A DNA stretch of 64,000 bases, from assembly GCA_020723805.1 (NCBI GenBank), contig DYID01000011.1:45822-109821 (forward strand), written 5' to 3'. Position 1 is the stretch's first letter. Every line of letters begins with the position of its first letter. This document shows positions 25,260 through 34,137 of this stretch, piece by piece. The notes under the pieces are model-generated. The model had not been told where the DNA came from. It ran no database searches and saw only the letters and a list, made by a program, of their open reading frames with translations. The stretch comes from Anaerolinea sp. (GTDB lineage Bacteria; Chloroflexota; Anaerolineae; Anaerolineales; Villigracilaceae). Both the position numbers and the translations under genes were made by a program.

Positions 25260-26106
25260 TCCTTCGCTGGCGCTGAGCGCTTCGCAAAAAGTGACGGGCT
25301 GGCGGCTGTTTCTGAAGACCATCGTCGCACGCGCCTATCCGCGTGTAATCGGTCAACAGCGTGAGAAGTCGTGGATCTTCTTCGACATCTTCCTGCCGAT
25401 GCTGGGCGTGGCGGCGTATGTGTACGTCTATCGCGCCATCGGCGCACCGGAGGAGTATGTGGGCTTCGTGGTGATGGGCGGCGCGATGACCTCCTTCTGG
25501 ATGAACGTGCTGTGGAGCATGTCCAGCCAGTTGTACTGGGAAAAGGAACAGGGCAACCTTGCGCTCTACATCATTGCGCCCAACTCGATGATGGCGATTC
25601 TGCTTGGCATGGCGGTGGGCGGGTTGTTCGCCACGGCACTGCGTGCTGCCGTAATCATCGTCGTCGGTTCGTTGATGTTCAACGTGACGTACTCGGTCGC
25701 CAGTTTCACGCAACTGCTGCTGGTCTTCTTCCTTGCCATGACCGCGCTCTACGGCATGGGCATGATGAGCGCCTCGCTGTTTCTCCTGCTCAGCCGTGAG
25801 GCATGGCACCTCTCGAACCTGGCACAGGAACCGATTTATCTTGTTTCGGGCTTTTACTTCCCAATCAAATCGCTCAACTTCTGGGTTGCGGCGGCGGCTT
25901 CCATCATCCCGCTCACGCTGGGACTGGACGCCATGCGTCAACTCATCTTTCCTTCGGGCGCGCTGCTCGGTTTCTTGAGCGTGGAAGTGGAAATCGCCGT
26001 GCTTATCGTCCTGTGCGTGCTTTTCCTCACCGCCGCCAAGTTCCTGCTCGATTACATGGAGAAACTCGCCATTCGAGAGGGCAGGCTGACGGAAAGCCGA
26101 CGATAA
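25249..26106 (+). CDS. ABC-2 type exporter permease, subunit 1
   Basis: 285 residues, about six TM helices (for example FFDIFLPMLGVAAYVYVY and LLLVFFLAMTALYGMG). It belongs to the ABC-2 permease family and pairs with the ATPase it overlaps and the second permease downstream. Cargo unknown; such three-gene sets export polysaccharide, lipids or drugs. Confidence 0.88.
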   Translation: MQSNPSLALSASQKVTGWRLFLKTIVARAYPRVIGQQREKSWIFFDIFLPMLGVAAYVYVYRAIGAPEEYVGFVVMGGAMTSFWMNVLWSMSSQLYWEKEQGNLALYIIAPNSMMAILLGMAVGGLFATALRAAVIIVVGSLMFNVTYSVASFTQLLLVFFLAMTALYGMGMMSASLFLLLSREAWHLSNLAQEPIYLVSGFYFPIKSLNFWVAAAASIIPLTLGLDAMRQLIFPSGALLGFLSVEVEIAVLIVLCVLFLTAAKFLLDYMEKLAIREGRLTESRR

Positions 26107-26175
26107 CTTACCAATTACCATTTACCGTTCTTTAGCGAGCAGTAATTGGTAAGTGGTAATTGAACTGGAGAATTC

Positions 26176-27030
26176 ATGAACCGTTCCGAAACCACCCGTT
26201 CCTTCACCATGGCGACCTGGCTGGGATGGCAGGTCGAGTCAAACTGGACCGATCCCTTTCTGTTTGCCATTTACGTCATCATCAAACCGCTGGCATCCGC
26301 CGCCATTCTCGTGGTCATGTACAGCATCATCACCGGCGGCGCATACAACTCCCCGCTCTTCCCATACATCTATTTGGGCAACGCCTTCTACACCTACGTC
26401 GGCGCGGTCATGGCGGGAGTCTCGTGGGCGGTGATTGACGACCGCGAGCATTACAAGACGCTCAAGTACATGTACATCGCGCCCATCAACATCCCTTTCT
26501 ACTGGCTGGGGCGCGGCGTCTCCCGTTTCCTCATCGGCACGGTGGCGGTCATCGTCATCCTGACGGCGGGGGTGCTCTTTCTCCACGTCCCGCTCGACCT
26601 GACGCAGGTGAACTGGGGGCTTTTCCTCGTCTCGCTCCTGCTCGGCGTGACCATGCTCGCCATGATGGGACTGATCCTCGCCAGCATCACGCTCATGGTG
26701 GCGCATCATTTCTTTCTCATCGGCGAGGCGGTGGCGGGTGCGCTCTATCTCTTCAGCGGCGCAATCTTCCCGTTGGAGGTTTTGCCCGCCTGGCTGCGTC
26801 CCGTCGGCTATGTCATGCCCATCACCTACTGGCTCGAACTCATGCGCCGCTCGCTCATCGGCGAGGTAGCGCAAGCCTTCCCCACACTGGCGCAGTACAG
26901 CAACCTGCAATTGCTCGGCATCCTGCTCGGGCTGACGGTCGTCTTCGCGGTCATTTCCGTGTTCACCTTTCGCTGGTGCGATTACCGCGCGCGTGAACTC
27001 GGTCTCATTGACAGGGTGTCGAACTATTAG
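26176..27030 (+). CDS. ABC-2 type exporter permease, subunit 2
   Basis: 284 residues, six TM helices, including LFSGAIFPLEVLPAWLRPVGYVMPITYWLE, the conserved re-entrant region of ABC-2 permeases, around residues 195-225. The gap before it (26107-26175) is filled by the ATTACCA/TAATTGGT intergenic repeat as an inverted pair. It probably forms a heterodimer with subunit 1. A terminator hairpin at 27088-27126 follows. Confidence 0.88.
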   Translation: MNRSETTRSFTMATWLGWQVESNWTDPFLFAIYVIIKPLASAAILVVMYSIITGGAYNSPLFPYIYLGNAFYTYVGAVMAGVSWAVIDDREHYKTLKYMYIAPINIPFYWLGRGVSRFLIGTVAVIVILTAGVLFLHVPLDLTQVNWGLFLVSLLLGVTMLAMMGLILASITLMVAHHFFLIGEAVAGALYLFSGAIFPLEVLPAWLRPVGYVMPITYWLELMRRSLIGEVAQAFPTLAQYSNLQLLGILLGLTVVFAVISVFTFRWCDYRARELGLIDRVSNY

Positions 27031-27084
27031 TCCAAAATCTGAAGTCTAAAGTCCAAGGTCGAAAGTGGAACGTCGAAAAGGTAC

Positions 27085-27090
27085 TATAAT
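27085..27090 (+). promoter_or_regulatory. Candidate -10 of ogt
   Basis: TATAAT, with predicted start near 27097, gives a short leader holding only the inner CGAGG/CCTCG stem. No Shine-Dalgarno precedes ATG 27127. Confidence 0.5.
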
Positions 27091-27126
27091 CGCCATCGAG
27101 GCATTCCCTCGGCGGCGATTATTTTT
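27088..27126 (+). terminator. Terminator hairpin abutting the ogt start codon
   Basis: AATCGCC (27088-27094) and CGAGG (27097-27101) pair with CCTCG (27107-27111) and GGCGATT (27114-27120), followed by ATTTTT and immediately ATG. It likely ends the ABC operon. A TATAAT at 27085-27090 overlaps its 5' arm, so a transcript starting about 27097 would lack half of the outer stem and not terminate. Confidence 0.6.
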
Positions 27127-27657
27127 ATGAAGAAGACACCTGCCTTGTCCCCCATCTACATCGGCGAACTGAACGGGACTCCCGTTGGGGACTTGCGCCT
27201 CGCCGCCTCCGACCTGGGCTTGGTCGCCGTCGAATGGGCGGATGCCCAGCCCGCGCTGGATGCCTACCTCGCGCGCCTCAAGCGTCCCATCGCGCCGGAT
27301 GCGAGGAAAATCAAACCCTATGCCAAAGAACTTTCCGAATACCTGAACGGAAAACGCACCGCCTTCACCATCCCCATTGACTGGACGTTCTTCACCCCGT
27401 TCCAGCGCGAGGCGTTGCAGGCGGTGTATCGCATCCCCTACGGCGAGACCCGCACCTACGCCGAGATCGCCCGCGAGATCAACCGTCCGCGTGCCTGCCG
27501 CGCCGTTGGTCGCGCCAACGCCATGAACCCCATGCCGCTTGTCATTCCCTGTCACCGTGTCATCGGCGCGGACGGCAAACTCCACGGCTACGGAGGAGGA
27601 GATGGACTGCCTACGAAAGAGTGGCTGCTACTATTGGAAGGCGCAGTGATGGCATAA
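27127..27657 (+). CDS. ogt: Methylated-DNA--protein-cysteine methyltransferase
   Basis: 176 residues. It repairs O6-alkylguanine by transfer to its own cysteine. The active site is PCHRVIG (in LVIPCHRVIGADG). The DNA-binding helix includes RACRAVGRANAMNPMP with the Arg finger. The N-terminal domain is short. The C-terminus (GLPTKEWLLLLEGAVMA) recurs with different codons 0.8 kb downstream at 28384-28455, behind the MNT/HEPN genes, so this gene's 3' end seems to have been exchanged during insertion of that module. Confidence 0.93.
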   Translation: MKKTPALSPIYIGELNGTPVGDLRLAASDLGLVAVEWADAQPALDAYLARLKRPIAPDARKIKPYAKELSEYLNGKRTAFTIPIDWTFFTPFQREALQAVYRIPYGETRTYAEIAREINRPRACRAVGRANAMNPMPLVIPCHRVIGADGKLHGYGGGDGLPTKEWLLLLEGAVMA

Positions 27658-27677
27658 GGCTCACCTATACAATCAGA

Positions 27678-27683
27678 TATAAT
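27678..27683 (+). promoter_or_regulatory. -10 hexamer of a predicted leaderless mRNA (MNT gene)
   Basis: TATAAT starts exactly 12 nt before ATG 27690. The toxin-antitoxin-like pair would have its own leaderless transcript. Confidence 0.55.
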
Positions 27684-27689
27684 GGGTTT

Positions 27690-28016
27690 ATGTCCACCAT
27701 TTCCAGACCGAAGATTCGGAAATTTGCGAGGCAAGTCGCTAAAAAATTCAACCCACACAAGATCATTCTGTTTGGCTCGTATGCCTACGGCAGCCCAACC
27801 GAAGATTCCGATGTGGATATTTTGATCGTCATGTCTTTCAAGGGACGCAACCCCGAAAAAGCGACGGAAATCTGGATGGCGACCAAACCGGAATTCCCCA
27901 TTGATATCATGGTCCGCAAACCGGCGGAAATAAAAGAGCGCCTAAAAATGGGGGACTGCTTCTTCCGAGAGATCACAGAAAAAGGCATCGCGCTTTATGA
28001 AGCCTCTCACGCGTGA
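27690..28016 (+). CDS. MNT-type minimal nucleotidyltransferase (putative antitoxin)
   Basis: 108 residues. The pol-beta nucleotidyltransferase signature is ILFGSYAYGSPTEDSDVDIL, with GS and the D-x-D metal ligands; the third acidic residue is likely in FPIDIMV. In MNT/HEPN modules this protein neutralises the HEPN protein, in studied cases by adding AMP to it. It overlaps the HEPN gene by 20 bp. The module sits between ogt and a divergent ogt 3' remnant, which indicates horizontal arrival. Confidence 0.9.
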   Translation: MSTISRPKIRKFARQVAKKFNPHKIILFGSYAYGSPTEDSDVDILIVMSFKGRNPEKATEIWMATKPEFPIDIMVRKPAEIKERLKMGDCFFREITEKGIALYEASHA

Positions 28017-28383
28017 ATGGGTCGAAAAAGCCGAAAAGGACTGGGGATCATTGCTTCGCGAGATTCGCGCCCGCAAGAATCCGAACTACGATGCGGCGTG
28101 TTTCTTCGCCCAGCAATGCGTGGAAAAATATCTCAAGGCGCGCTTGGCAGAAGCAGGCATATACTTCAAAAAAGCCCACGACCTGACCTATTTGCTCGGA
28201 CTGGCAGCAAAAACAGAACCGCTTTGGACATCGTATGAACAGGAATTCCGCCTGCTTACAGACTATGCGGTGGAGTTTCGATATCCTGGCGCATCTGCCG
28301 ACCTTGAGTTGGCAAAAAGCGCGTTCAAGATATGCAAAAGTTTCCGTAAAACAGCGCGGCAAAGTTTGGGATTTTTCGATTGA
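27997..28383 (+). CDS. HEPN domain protein (putative toxin, lacks R-x4-6-H)
   Basis: 128 residues, an all-helical HEPN (PF05168-like) protein: WVEKAEKDW at the N-terminus, YDAACFFAQQCVEKYLKA, then AHDLTYLL and VEFRYPG. The only histidine is in KKAHDL, and no Arg lies 4-6 residues before it, so the R-x4-6-H RNase motif of HepT-like toxins is absent. It may therefore act as a substrate-binding partner of the nucleotidyltransferase rather than as an RNase. Overlap with the MNT gene indicates co-translation. Confidence 0.85.
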   Translation: MKPLTREWVEKAEKDWGSLLREIRARKNPNYDAACFFAQQCVEKYLKARLAEAGIYFKKAHDLTYLLGLAAKTEPLWTSYEQEFRLLTDYAVEFRYPGASADLELAKSAFKICKSFRKTARQSLGFFD

Positions 28384-28455
28384 AAGCTTTACAACGGGCA
28401 GGGATTGCCCACCAAGGAATGGCTGCTGAAAATGGAAGGCGCGGTGATGGCGTGA
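28384..28455 (+). pseudogene. Remnant of an ogt 3' end
   Basis: Read in frame from just after the HEPN stop, this encodes KLYNGQGLPTKEWLLKMEG then AVMA and TGA. It matches the last 19 or so residues of the intact ogt at 27127-27657 but uses different third-position bases and a different stop codon. It is directly followed by a terminator, as a real gene end would be. It has no start and no active site. Confidence 0.8.
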
Positions 28456-28461
28456 TACCAT

Positions 28462-28498
28462 AAGACCTCCGGGATACACCAACTCTCGGAGGTCTTTT
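28462..28498 (+). terminator. Rho-independent terminator
   Basis: AAGACCTCCG (28462-28471) pairs with CGGAGGTCTT (28487-28496), a 10-bp stem followed by TT. It probably belonged to the original ogt gene and now also ends the MNT/HEPN transcript. Confidence 0.85.
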
Positions 28499-28528
28499 CC
28501 GAATCGTCCTGACAGGCATCATTGACAA

Positions 28529-30199
28529 ATGACAAAGAAATTACAAACCATCCTGCAAAAATACGAGTTCATCCTTCCGCTGGGATTGTTTCTCCTCTTC
28601 CTTGCCTTCACTCTGCCCGGCATCTCGTGGGGTGCGCCGTCCGTCTGGCACCCGGACGAGATCGTCGTCCGCTCCATCAACGCCCTGACCAGCGGCTACC
28701 AATTCAGCGAGACCAACTTCGACTATCCCGACCTGCCGCAGTACGCGATGTACTATCTCGGGAAGATTGTCTTTGCCTTGGGGTATTCGGTAACGGAAAT
28801 GCTCATCGCCGCGCGCGTCCTTTCGGCGGTCCTTGCCGGGCTGACGGTCGTCCTCACCTACCTCATCGCCCGCCGCATCGGAGGCAGTGTCACGGTCGCC
28901 GGCTTGAGCGGATTGTTCCTTATCTGCGTCAGCGAAATGTCGCACAATGGGCGCTTTGCCCACAACGACACCTACCTGCTCTTTTTCACCACGCTTTCCG
29001 TGTTTTGTCTGCTTTCATACATCAAGGGTGGCAACGACTTCAGTCGTTACCCTGAAGCAGCCGAAGCCGCCGCTGTGGAAAAACGTAAAGCCTGCCTCTA
29101 CGCCTCTTTCCTGACCGTAGGCATGGCGGCTTCGAGCAAGTACATCGGCGGGAGCCTCATCCTTGCCCCGCTGACCGTGTACCTCCTCGAACAGCGGCGA
29201 GGCATCCGCAAAAACTGGCTTGCCATTGCAGAGACCCTGTTCATCGGCGTTACGCTCGCTTTCCTCGGTTTTGCCCTCGGCACCCCCAAGGCATTGACCT
29301 GGATGGCGTTCTACTTCAAGCGTTTGTTCACCACCCTGCAATGGCAGGCAAACTACGGTCACCAGCCCGGCAGCGTGCGCGGCATCTTCGGTCAATACGG
29401 CGTCCTGGTAAACGGACTGGGACTCGCGCTTGTCCTGTTGTTTGGCATGGCGCTGATCTGGGCGGTTTGGAAGGTCATCCGCCTGCGGCAAAACGGAGAC
29501 CCGCAGGGGAAATCCTTTGCCGTCCTTCTGCTGGCGGTTTTCGTCCTCGACCTGCCGATGACGATTTCCTACAACTACCAACTGCGCTACTTCCTGACGC
29601 TGATGCCCTTCCTTTCGATCCTCGCCGCGTTTTTCGTTGCGGAGATACATGCAAGAGCCAAAGCCAGCGGCAAGGCTCTCTATCCGCTGGCGATTCATTT
29701 GACAGTGGCGGGCATTGTTCTGTATTCATTCGCCCGCCTGCTCAGTCTGATGCTGCTGGTGATGAACGACGCGCGCATCCCCGCTTCCGCATTTATGGAC
29801 ACACTCCCGTCGAGCAAATCGCTCGAACATACCTACTATCCGCCAACCTATGACGGCAGCCGCTTCGAACGCGAACACAACTACCCGATTTATTTTGTCA
29901 AAGGGAGTGAACCCGTGCCGGCGGGCGACAAACTCGAATTCAACGCCGGCGAAGCGGGGCTTGTGAAGCGCCAGACGGACTACTTCGTGGTGGATAGTTT
30001 CACCTCCGAACGCTTCGGCGACCCTCACTATTGCCAATCCATGCCAGCCGAATGTGAGTTCTTCAAGCAACTGGAAAGCGGCGGCTCCGACCACTATAAA
30101 CTCATCGCCGAATTCAAATACACCCTGCCGCCCTACCTGCCGCAGGTCCGCTTCGAGTTCATCAACCCCGCCATCCGCATCTACGAAAGGATTCCATGA
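28529..30199 (+). CDS. GT39-like (ArnT/PMT family) glycosyltransferase
   Basis: 556 residues, about 10-12 TM helices in the first 430. The first periplasmic loop has VWHPDE, the conserved acidic motif of GT-C enzymes, and a second loop has SHNGRFAHND. A soluble C-terminal domain of about 110 residues follows. It would transfer a sugar from a polyprenyl-phosphate donor on the outer face of the membrane; acceptor unknown. It overlaps era by 4 bp (ATGA). Confidence 0.85.
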   Translation: MTKKLQTILQKYEFILPLGLFLLFLAFTLPGISWGAPSVWHPDEIVVRSINALTSGYQFSETNFDYPDLPQYAMYYLGKIVFALGYSVTEMLIAARVLSAVLAGLTVVLTYLIARRIGGSVTVAGLSGLFLICVSEMSHNGRFAHNDTYLLFFTTLSVFCLLSYIKGGNDFSRYPEAAEAAAVEKRKACLYASFLTVGMAASSKYIGGSLILAPLTVYLLEQRRGIRKNWLAIAETLFIGVTLAFLGFALGTPKALTWMAFYFKRLFTTLQWQANYGHQPGSVRGIFGQYGVLVNGLGLALVLLFGMALIWAVWKVIRLRQNGDPQGKSFAVLLLAVFVLDLPMTISYNYQLRYFLTLMPFLSILAAFFVAEIHARAKASGKALYPLAIHLTVAGIVLYSFARLLSLMLLVMNDARIPASAFMDTLPSSKSLEHTYYPPTYDGSRFEREHNYPIYFVKGSEPVPAGDKLEFNAGEAGLVKRQTDYFVVDSFTSERFGDPHYCQSMPAECEFFKQLESGGSDHYKLIAEFKYTLPPYLPQVRFEFINPAIRIYERIP

Positions 30200-31104
30200 A
30201 CGACTTCCGCACAGGGTATATCGCCGTCGTTGGTCGCCCAAACGTTGGCAAATCCACGCTCATCAATGCCCTGCTGGGGCAGAAAATTGCGGCGGTTTCG
30301 CCCAAGCCGCAGACCACGCGCAAACGTCAACTCGGCATTCTCACCGCCGAGACGCATCAACTCGTCTTTGTGGATACGCCCGGCATTCACAACCCCCGTC
30401 ACAAACTCGGACGTTTCCTCAACCAAGAGGCGCAGGAGGCGCTCGAAGGCGTGGACGTTGTCTTGTGGCTGGTGGACGCATCCGTCCTGCCGACGGAGGA
30501 GGACCGCCTGATCACCTCTCTGCTCGACGACCTGCCGCATCGGACTCCGCTCGTGCTTGCCGCCAACAAAATGGACCTGGTCCAGGCTGAGGCGTTGACC
30601 CGCCATCTCGAAGCGTATCAGGCGTCGGTTAAGAAAGAAGCGCACGTCGTTTCCCTGTCTGCGCTGCAGGGGAAGAATCTCGATACGCTGCTCGATCTGC
30701 TGATTTCCCTCAGTCCAGTCCGTCCTCCAGACTTCGACGAGGATCAAATCACAGACGCCTACGAACGCGACATCGCCGCCGACCTGATCCGTGAGGCGTG
30801 CCTGAACAATTTGCGCGACGAGGTGCCGCACAGCGTGGGCGTGCGCATTGACGAGTTCAAGGAGCGTGAGAACGGCATGGCATACATTGCCGCAACGATT
30901 TTCGTGGAGCGCGACTCGCAGAAGGGAATTGTCATTGGCGAGGGAGGCAGGATGCTCAAGCGCATCGGGAGCGACGCACGCCGCGAAATCGAAGCGATGG
31001 GCGGACGCCCCGTGTTTTTGGAACTGCGCGTCAAGGTGCTGAAGGACTGGCGGAACGACGAGAACGCTTTGCAAAGGTTCGGGTATCGAATCAAGAAGAA
31101 GTAA
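30196..31104 (+). CDS. era: GTPase Era
   Basis: 302 residues. GTP motifs: G1 GRPNVGKST, G2 KPQTTRK, G3 DTPGI, G4 NKMD, G5 SLSALQG. A C-terminal KH domain has IVIGEGGRMLKRIG. Era binds the 3' end of 16S rRNA and is needed for 30S assembly. Length and motif order are normal. The coupling to a glycosyltransferase is unusual. Confidence 0.96.
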   Translation: MNDFRTGYIAVVGRPNVGKSTLINALLGQKIAAVSPKPQTTRKRQLGILTAETHQLVFVDTPGIHNPRHKLGRFLNQEAQEALEGVDVVLWLVDASVLPTEEDRLITSLLDDLPHRTPLVLAANKMDLVQAEALTRHLEAYQASVKKEAHVVSLSALQGKNLDTLLDLLISLSPVRPPDFDEDQITDAYERDIAADLIREACLNNLRDEVPHSVGVRIDEFKERENGMAYIAATIFVERDSQKGIVIGEGGRMLKRIGSDARREIEAMGGRPVFLELRVKVLKDWRNDENALQRFGYRIKKK

Positions 31105-31106
31105 TT

Positions 31107-31235
31107 CATGTTACGCGGTAGCGCGAGATTCTTGCCCTGAGCTGGCAGGTTGAGCCTGTCGAAACCCTGCCGAAGGGTATCTCGCGCTTTCGGGCGACAT
31201 TAATGTCGCGCTACGAGAAAACTACGTAAGGTGAG
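31107..31235 (-). repeat. Palindromic intergenic repeat, family A, copy 3 (inverted)
   Basis: The reverse complement of the 22373 unit, with minor changes, beginning directly after the era stop codon. It contains the complete GGCAGG/CCTGCC core. Confidence 0.85.
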
Positions 31236-31303
31236 AAAGTAATGTCATTGCAGGCGGGGCGCAGCGGGCGCTCAAGCGGCATGGCTTTTTCGGGAGGCAC
31301 AAA

Positions 31304-31969
31304 ATGAATCTCTGGCTCATTCTGGCGTTTGTCTTTGCCGCGCTGCAGGTGATGGTTTTATGGAAAGGATTGGGCAGGCTGGAATACCTGACCAAACCCG
31401 CCGTGATGGTTTGCCTGTTCCTCTGGCTGTCCACGGTCACAGGTTTGCAGGGGCTGGCGTTCTGGTTTGGGCTGGGGGTGCTGTTTTCGCTGGCGGGGGA
31501 TGTGTTCCTGATGTTCCCCCAAGAGCGCTGGTTTCTGTATGGGCTGGTTGCTTTTTTGCTGGCGCACATTGCCTACCTCGCCGGGTTCCAGAACGAATTG
31601 CGGCAATTCGGTTTTTGGCAGGCGGTGCTGCTCGCCATCCTCTCGGTGGGCGGGGTGCGGGTGATGCGGCGGCTCATCCCCTCCATGCGCGCCGGCGGAC
31701 AGAGCCGCCTGGTCGCGCCGGTCGTCCTCTACGCGGCGGTCATCACCGCCATGCTCTACGCCGCGATGACCACCCTCTCGAACCCTGCCTGGAAGGCGGG
31801 CGCTTCCCTGCTGGTGAGCGGCGGCGCGTTCCTTTTCTATCTTTCAGATATTGTCCTGGCGTGGAACAAGTTCGTCGCCCCCATCCGTAACGGACGCATC
31901 ATCAATATCGCCCTGTATCACCTCGGGCAGATCGGTCTGATCGCGGGGGCGATCGGTCAGTTTGGGTAA
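31304..31969 (+). CDS. Lysoplasmalogenase (YhhN family)
   Basis: 221 residues, about eight TM helices. Family motifs: YLTKPAVM at the N-terminus, FSLAGDVFLMF, LLAHIAYLAGF, and YLSDIVLAWNKF followed by YHLGQIGLI. YhhN proteins hydrolyse the vinyl-ether bond of lysoplasmalogens, so this implies plasmalogen or related ether-lipid turnover. ATG 31304 follows GGGAGG. Confidence 0.88.
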   Translation: MNLWLILAFVFAALQVMVLWKGLGRLEYLTKPAVMVCLFLWLSTVTGLQGLAFWFGLGVLFSLAGDVFLMFPQERWFLYGLVAFLLAHIAYLAGFQNELRQFGFWQAVLLAILSVGGVRVMRRLIPSMRAGGQSRLVAPVVLYAAVITAMLYAAMTTLSNPAWKAGASLLVSGGAFLFYLSDIVLAWNKFVAPIRNGRIINIALYHLGQIGLIAGAIGQFG

Positions 31970-31996
31970 AGCAGCAAAGGAGCAACGCCCGGCGAC

Positions 31997-34102
31997 TTAA
32001 TCCTTTGTGTATTGGCGGCTCATCAACCAGTCCTGGATGTCCAGTTTTTCTTCCTTTTCCTTCGGCTTCATGCGGATATAGGTCCCGTCGGGCTGCATCA
32101 GGCGCGCGCGGGTGTTGTCCCGCAGGTATGCAGCCAGAACGTGGTCGCGCAGGTAGTTGACATGATCGGGCTGTTCAACGGGAAAGATCACCTCCACGCG
32201 GTGATCGAGGTTCCTCTGCATCAGGTCGGCGGAACCGAGATAGATTTCCTCCCGCCCGTCGTTGTGGAAGTAAAAGATACGGCTGTGTTCGAGGTAGCGC
32301 CCCACAATGCTGACCACACGGATGTTTTCGCTTATGCCCTTCAAACCGGGGCGCAGACAGCACATACCGCGCACCAATAAATCCACCCTCACTCCTGCCT
32401 GCGAAGCAGCATAAAGCAGTTGGATCATCTGCGGGTCCACGAGCGAATTCATCTTGAGGATCAGATGCGCCTTGCTGCCTTTCTTCGCATGTTCGATTTC
32501 GCGCCGGATTAAAGCCTCCAGTTTCTGGCGCAGGTTGACCGGCGCAACCAGCAATTTTCGGTATTCAACCTGGGCGGAATAGCCGGTTAGGAAGTTGAAC
32601 AGGTCGGTCGCATCCGCGCCGATGGCTTCGTCGCAGGTAAACATGCCGATGTCTTCGTACAGGCTGGATGTGAGGTGGTTATAGTTGCCGGTAGCAAGGT
32701 GGACGTAGCGGCGGATACCGTCGCCTTCCTGACGGACGACCATGCAGATTTTGGAATGCGTCTTCAGCCCCACCAGCCCATAGACGACATGTACTCCGGC
32801 TTCTTCCAATTTGCGTGCCCAGCCGATATTGCTCTCTTCATCGAAGCGGGCTTTGAGTTCGAGAAGAACGGCGACCTGCTTGTCGCGTTCGCGCGCTTCG
32901 AGCAGGGCATGTACAACCGGTGAGTCGCGCCCGACACGGTAGAGGGTCTGTTTGATGGCAAGCACGTTCGGGTCGCGGGCGGCGGCGTTGAGAAAGTCCA
33001 CCACCGGGCTGAAGGAGTCGTAGGGGTGGTGGAGCAGGATGTTTTTCTGGCGGATGGCTTCGAAAATATCTTCCGTCGTCTCTGCATTTTTGAATGCCGC
33101 CGGGAGGCGCGGTTTGTATATGGGGTATTTCAAGTCGTGCCGTTCGACGCTGTTGTAAATCTGCCACAGGTTTGCTAGTCCCAGCGGCTTGCGCTGAATG
33201 AAGATGTCGCTGGGTTTGATTTCCAAATTTTCGATCAACACCTCGCAGACGCTGGGCGGCAATTTGTCATACACGCTGACCTTTGCCACCGACCCAAACT
33301 TGCGCTGACGGATGGTCTGTTCCATCGTTTCGAGCAGATCGTCTGCTTCGATTTCCTGAATTTCAGTGTCGGCGTCGCGCACAATGCGGAAGGGATACAC
33401 GGAGACGACCTCCATGCCGGGAAAGAGCAGGTTGATGTTGGCGGCAATGACTTGTTCGAGCCAGACGAAATAATGATGATAGGGAATTGTCCCGTCTTTG
33501 CGGGTGCCGCCGGAGGACCGCTTGATAGGTACCAGGCGCGGCAGGGTACCCGGCACTTTGAGACGGGCAAGTTTTTCGTTTCCCTTTGGGTCGCGGATGA
33601 CGACGGCAAGGTTCAGGCTGAGATTCGAAATGTGAGGGAAGGGGTGCGCCAGGTCGAGGGCGAGAGGCGTGAGTACCGGGTACACGGTCTCGCGAAAATA
33701 GGCATCCGCTTTTTCTTTTTGGGCTTTGGTCAGTTTGTCGTACTCGAGAATGTGAATGCCTGCCTTGTGCAGTTTGGGCAGGAGTTTGCGTTGGAAACAT
33801 TGATTGGCAGTATCGAACAGTTCGATGGCGCGTTTGCGGATGGCGGCAAGTTGTTCGCGCGGGGTGAGACCATCGGGCGAGACCTCGATGATGCCCGCCT
33901 CCACCTGCTTACGTAAACCCGAGACGCGCACCATGAAGAACTCGTCCATGTTGGAGCCGAAAATGGCAAGGAATTTGACTCGTTCGAGGAGCGGGTTGTT
34001 TTCGTCCAACGCTTCCTCGAGCACGCGGTGCTGAAATTCCAGCAGGCTGAGTTCGCGGTTGAGGAAAAGATCGGGGTTGGAGAGAGAGGGTTCCTTGCTC
34101 AT
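31997..34102 (-). CDS. ppk1: Polyphosphate kinase
   Basis: 701 residues, the normal length for Ppk1, which reversibly makes polyphosphate from ATP. N-domain start LFLNRELSLLEFQHRVLEEA. The autophosphorylated His is H449 in LKTHSKI and the second conserved His is H606 in YLEHSRIF; the 157-residue spacing equals that of the E. coli enzyme. It is the last gene of a minus-strand operon after ppx, a CHAD protein and sixA, 35 bp behind sixA. Confidence 0.97.
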   Translation of the reverse strand: MSKEPSLSNPDLFLNRELSLLEFQHRVLEEALDENNPLLERVKFLAIFGSNMDEFFMVRVSGLRKQVEAGIIEVSPDGLTPREQLAAIRKRAIELFDTANQCFQRKLLPKLHKAGIHILEYDKLTKAQKEKADAYFRETVYPVLTPLALDLAHPFPHISNLSLNLAVVIRDPKGNEKLARLKVPGTLPRLVPIKRSSGGTRKDGTIPYHHYFVWLEQVIAANINLLFPGMEVVSVYPFRIVRDADTEIQEIEADDLLETMEQTIRQRKFGSVAKVSVYDKLPPSVCEVLIENLEIKPSDIFIQRKPLGLANLWQIYNSVERHDLKYPIYKPRLPAAFKNAETTEDIFEAIRQKNILLHHPYDSFSPVVDFLNAAARDPNVLAIKQTLYRVGRDSPVVHALLEARERDKQVAVLLELKARFDEESNIGWARKLEEAGVHVVYGLVGLKTHSKICMVVRQEGDGIRRYVHLATGNYNHLTSSLYEDIGMFTCDEAIGADATDLFNFLTGYSAQVEYRKLLVAPVNLRQKLEALIRREIEHAKKGSKAHLILKMNSLVDPQMIQLLYAASQAGVRVDLLVRGMCCLRPGLKGISENIRVVSIVGRYLEHSRIFYFHNDGREEIYLGSADLMQRNLDHRVEVIFPVEQPDHVNYLRDHVLAAYLRDNTRARLMQPDGTYIRMKPKEKEEKLDIQDWLMSRQYTKD

Positions 34103-34137
34103 ACGTTAGCAAGTGCAGCGCAAGATTGAGGCTTGCA

